Shown one piece after another: positions 63,494 through 64,000 of a stretch of DNA of 64,000 bases (positions within the stretch are counted from its first letter, which is position 1; the number at the start of each line of letters is the position of its first letter). Source of the DNA: Candidatus Phosphoribacter hodrii. Lineage in GTDB: Bacteria; Actinomycetota; Actinomycetes; Actinomycetales; Dermatophilaceae. The notes under the pieces were generated by a model. The model saw only the letters and a program-made list of their open reading frames with translations, did no database searches and was not told the origin of the DNA. The stretch spans positions 1 through 64,000 of the forward strand of contig JADJIB010000001.1 of NCBI GenBank assembly GCA_016707175.1, in the 5' to 3' direction. A program made the translations under genes and the position numbers.

Positions 63494-64000
63494 TTAACGT
63501 AACCGTGCCGTGAAGCGGACCCGGGTTCCCTGCGGTTCGGCAGGTCCCCACGAGATCTTCCCCCGCAGATCCTGAACGAGGGATTGGACGATCTGCGTGC
63601 CCAGGCCGGCCCCGGCCGGAAGTCGTCCACCAGGCAAACCCACACCGTCATCGGTGACGGTCACGGTAAGAACGTCGGTCTCGTCCTTGCCCTCCTTGCG
63701 CTTGACCTCCAGGTTGATCGTCCCGCCCTGCGACGCGACCCCGTGTTCGGCGGCGTTCTGGACCAACTCGCTGACAACCATGGCCAGCGAGGTGGCGTCC
63801 TCTGCCCGAACCCGCCCGAACGACCCGGTCCGTCGCACGGCGACCGACCGCCCGCCGGCAGCGACCTCGACGACCGCGCGGATCGTGACATCAGCGACCT
63901 GGTCGAACTCGACGGTCTCGTCCAGGCCATGGCTGAGGGTGTCGTGGACGAGCGCAATCGTGCCGACCCGTCGCACGGCTTCTTCGAGGGCCGCCCGCCC
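63494..64000 (-). CDS. pdtaS: PdtaS-type sensor histidine kinase, C-terminal part (runs off the window)
   Basis: The visible 168 residues start inside the protein at RAALEEAVRRVGTIALVHDT with the HisKA_2-type region (HDTLSHGLDETVEFDQVADV) and continue through the ATP-binding domain: N box VVSELVQNAAEHGV, G1 VTDDGVGLPGG and G2 GAGLGTQIVQSL. The order and motifs match PdtaS, cytosolic kinase of the PdtaS/PdtaR pair that controls translation through an RNA-binding ANTAR response regulator in Mycobacterium. The N-terminal sensor domains lie outside. Stop TAA at 63494-63496. Confidence 0.85.
   Translation of the reverse strand, partial: GRAALEEAVRRVGTIALVHDTLSHGLDETVEFDQVADVTIRAVVEVAAGGRSVAVRRTGSFGRVRAEDATSLAMVVSELVQNAAEHGVASQGGTINLEVKRKEGKDETDVLTVTVTDDGVGLPGGRLPAGAGLGTQIVQSLVQDLRGKISWGPAEPQGTRVRFTARLR

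Overview
The window is a high-G+C actinobacterial chromosome segment, most likely from the order Micrococcales (Intrasporangiaceae/Dermatophilaceae-like). The evidence is the fused 2-oxoglutarate decarboxylase/dehydrogenase (kgd), WhiB, PdtaS, NucS, DUF2550 next to atpC, a Rho factor with a long Q/D/R/G-rich insert, and starts that often lie 6-8 bases after a TANNNT box (leaderless transcripts). The placement is inferred from gene content, not from a search.

Layout. 0-18.5 kb holds an acetyl-CoA/ethylmalonyl-CoA block: meaB and a thiolase (both broken by many indels), methylmalonyl/ethylmalonyl-CoA epimerase, intact crotonyl-CoA carboxylase/reductase, a double-length 3-hydroxybutyryl-CoA dehydrogenase, ethylmalonyl-CoA mutase and a PduO-type corrinoid adenosyltransferase that can make the mutase cofactor. 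Mixed in are an AI-2E family transporter, a cNMP/CBS/DUF294 protein with a DnaQ-like exonuclease, a Pit phosphate transporter with its DUF47 partner, a deleted IS5-family element and nucS. 18.6-34.9 kb is one long minus-strand run: rpmE, prfA, prmC, (SDR), sua5, glyA, wecA-like, two AtpI/AtpZ-like genes, atpB-E-F-H-A-G-D, an inserted HIT-like gene, atpC and DUF2550. 35.1-38.2 kb is a plus-strand accessory block (TRIC-like channel, alpha/beta hydrolase, DUF559 nuclease-like gene flanked by repeats) lying between rpmE and rho. 38.4-47 kb carries rho, thrB, thrC, hom, lysA, a DALR-domain ArgS-like fragment and a lone receiver, all minus strand, ending at tRNA-Arg(CCG). 47.2-64 kb carries two CNNM/CorC-type membrane proteins, an acyl-CoA dehydrogenase plus APH kinase pair, an ABC-2 exporter, kgd, another acyl-CoA dehydrogenase, small genes, a DUF4097/PadR pair, whiB and the 3' part of pdtaS.

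The most unusual signal belongs to no single gene. The octamer CGGCATAC (either strand) occurs about 90 times by hand count, roughly one per 0.7 kb, against about 2 expected at 70 percent G+C. It sits inside genes in several reading frames, often through rare codons (ATA, TAT, GCA), and between genes it is often paired in inverted orientation to make strong hairpins after gene ends. Density, lack of strand bias and the inverted terminator-like pairs resemble the DNA uptake sequences of Neisseria and Pasteurellaceae. I know of no such word described in Actinobacteria.

A second feature is sequence quality or decay: single-base indels break many conserved genes (pit, DUF47, prmC, hom, lysA, the DUF294 gene, the AI-2E gene), and the first 3.4 kb is saturated with them. 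Because several of these genes are expected to be essential, sequencing error is the simplest explanation for most.
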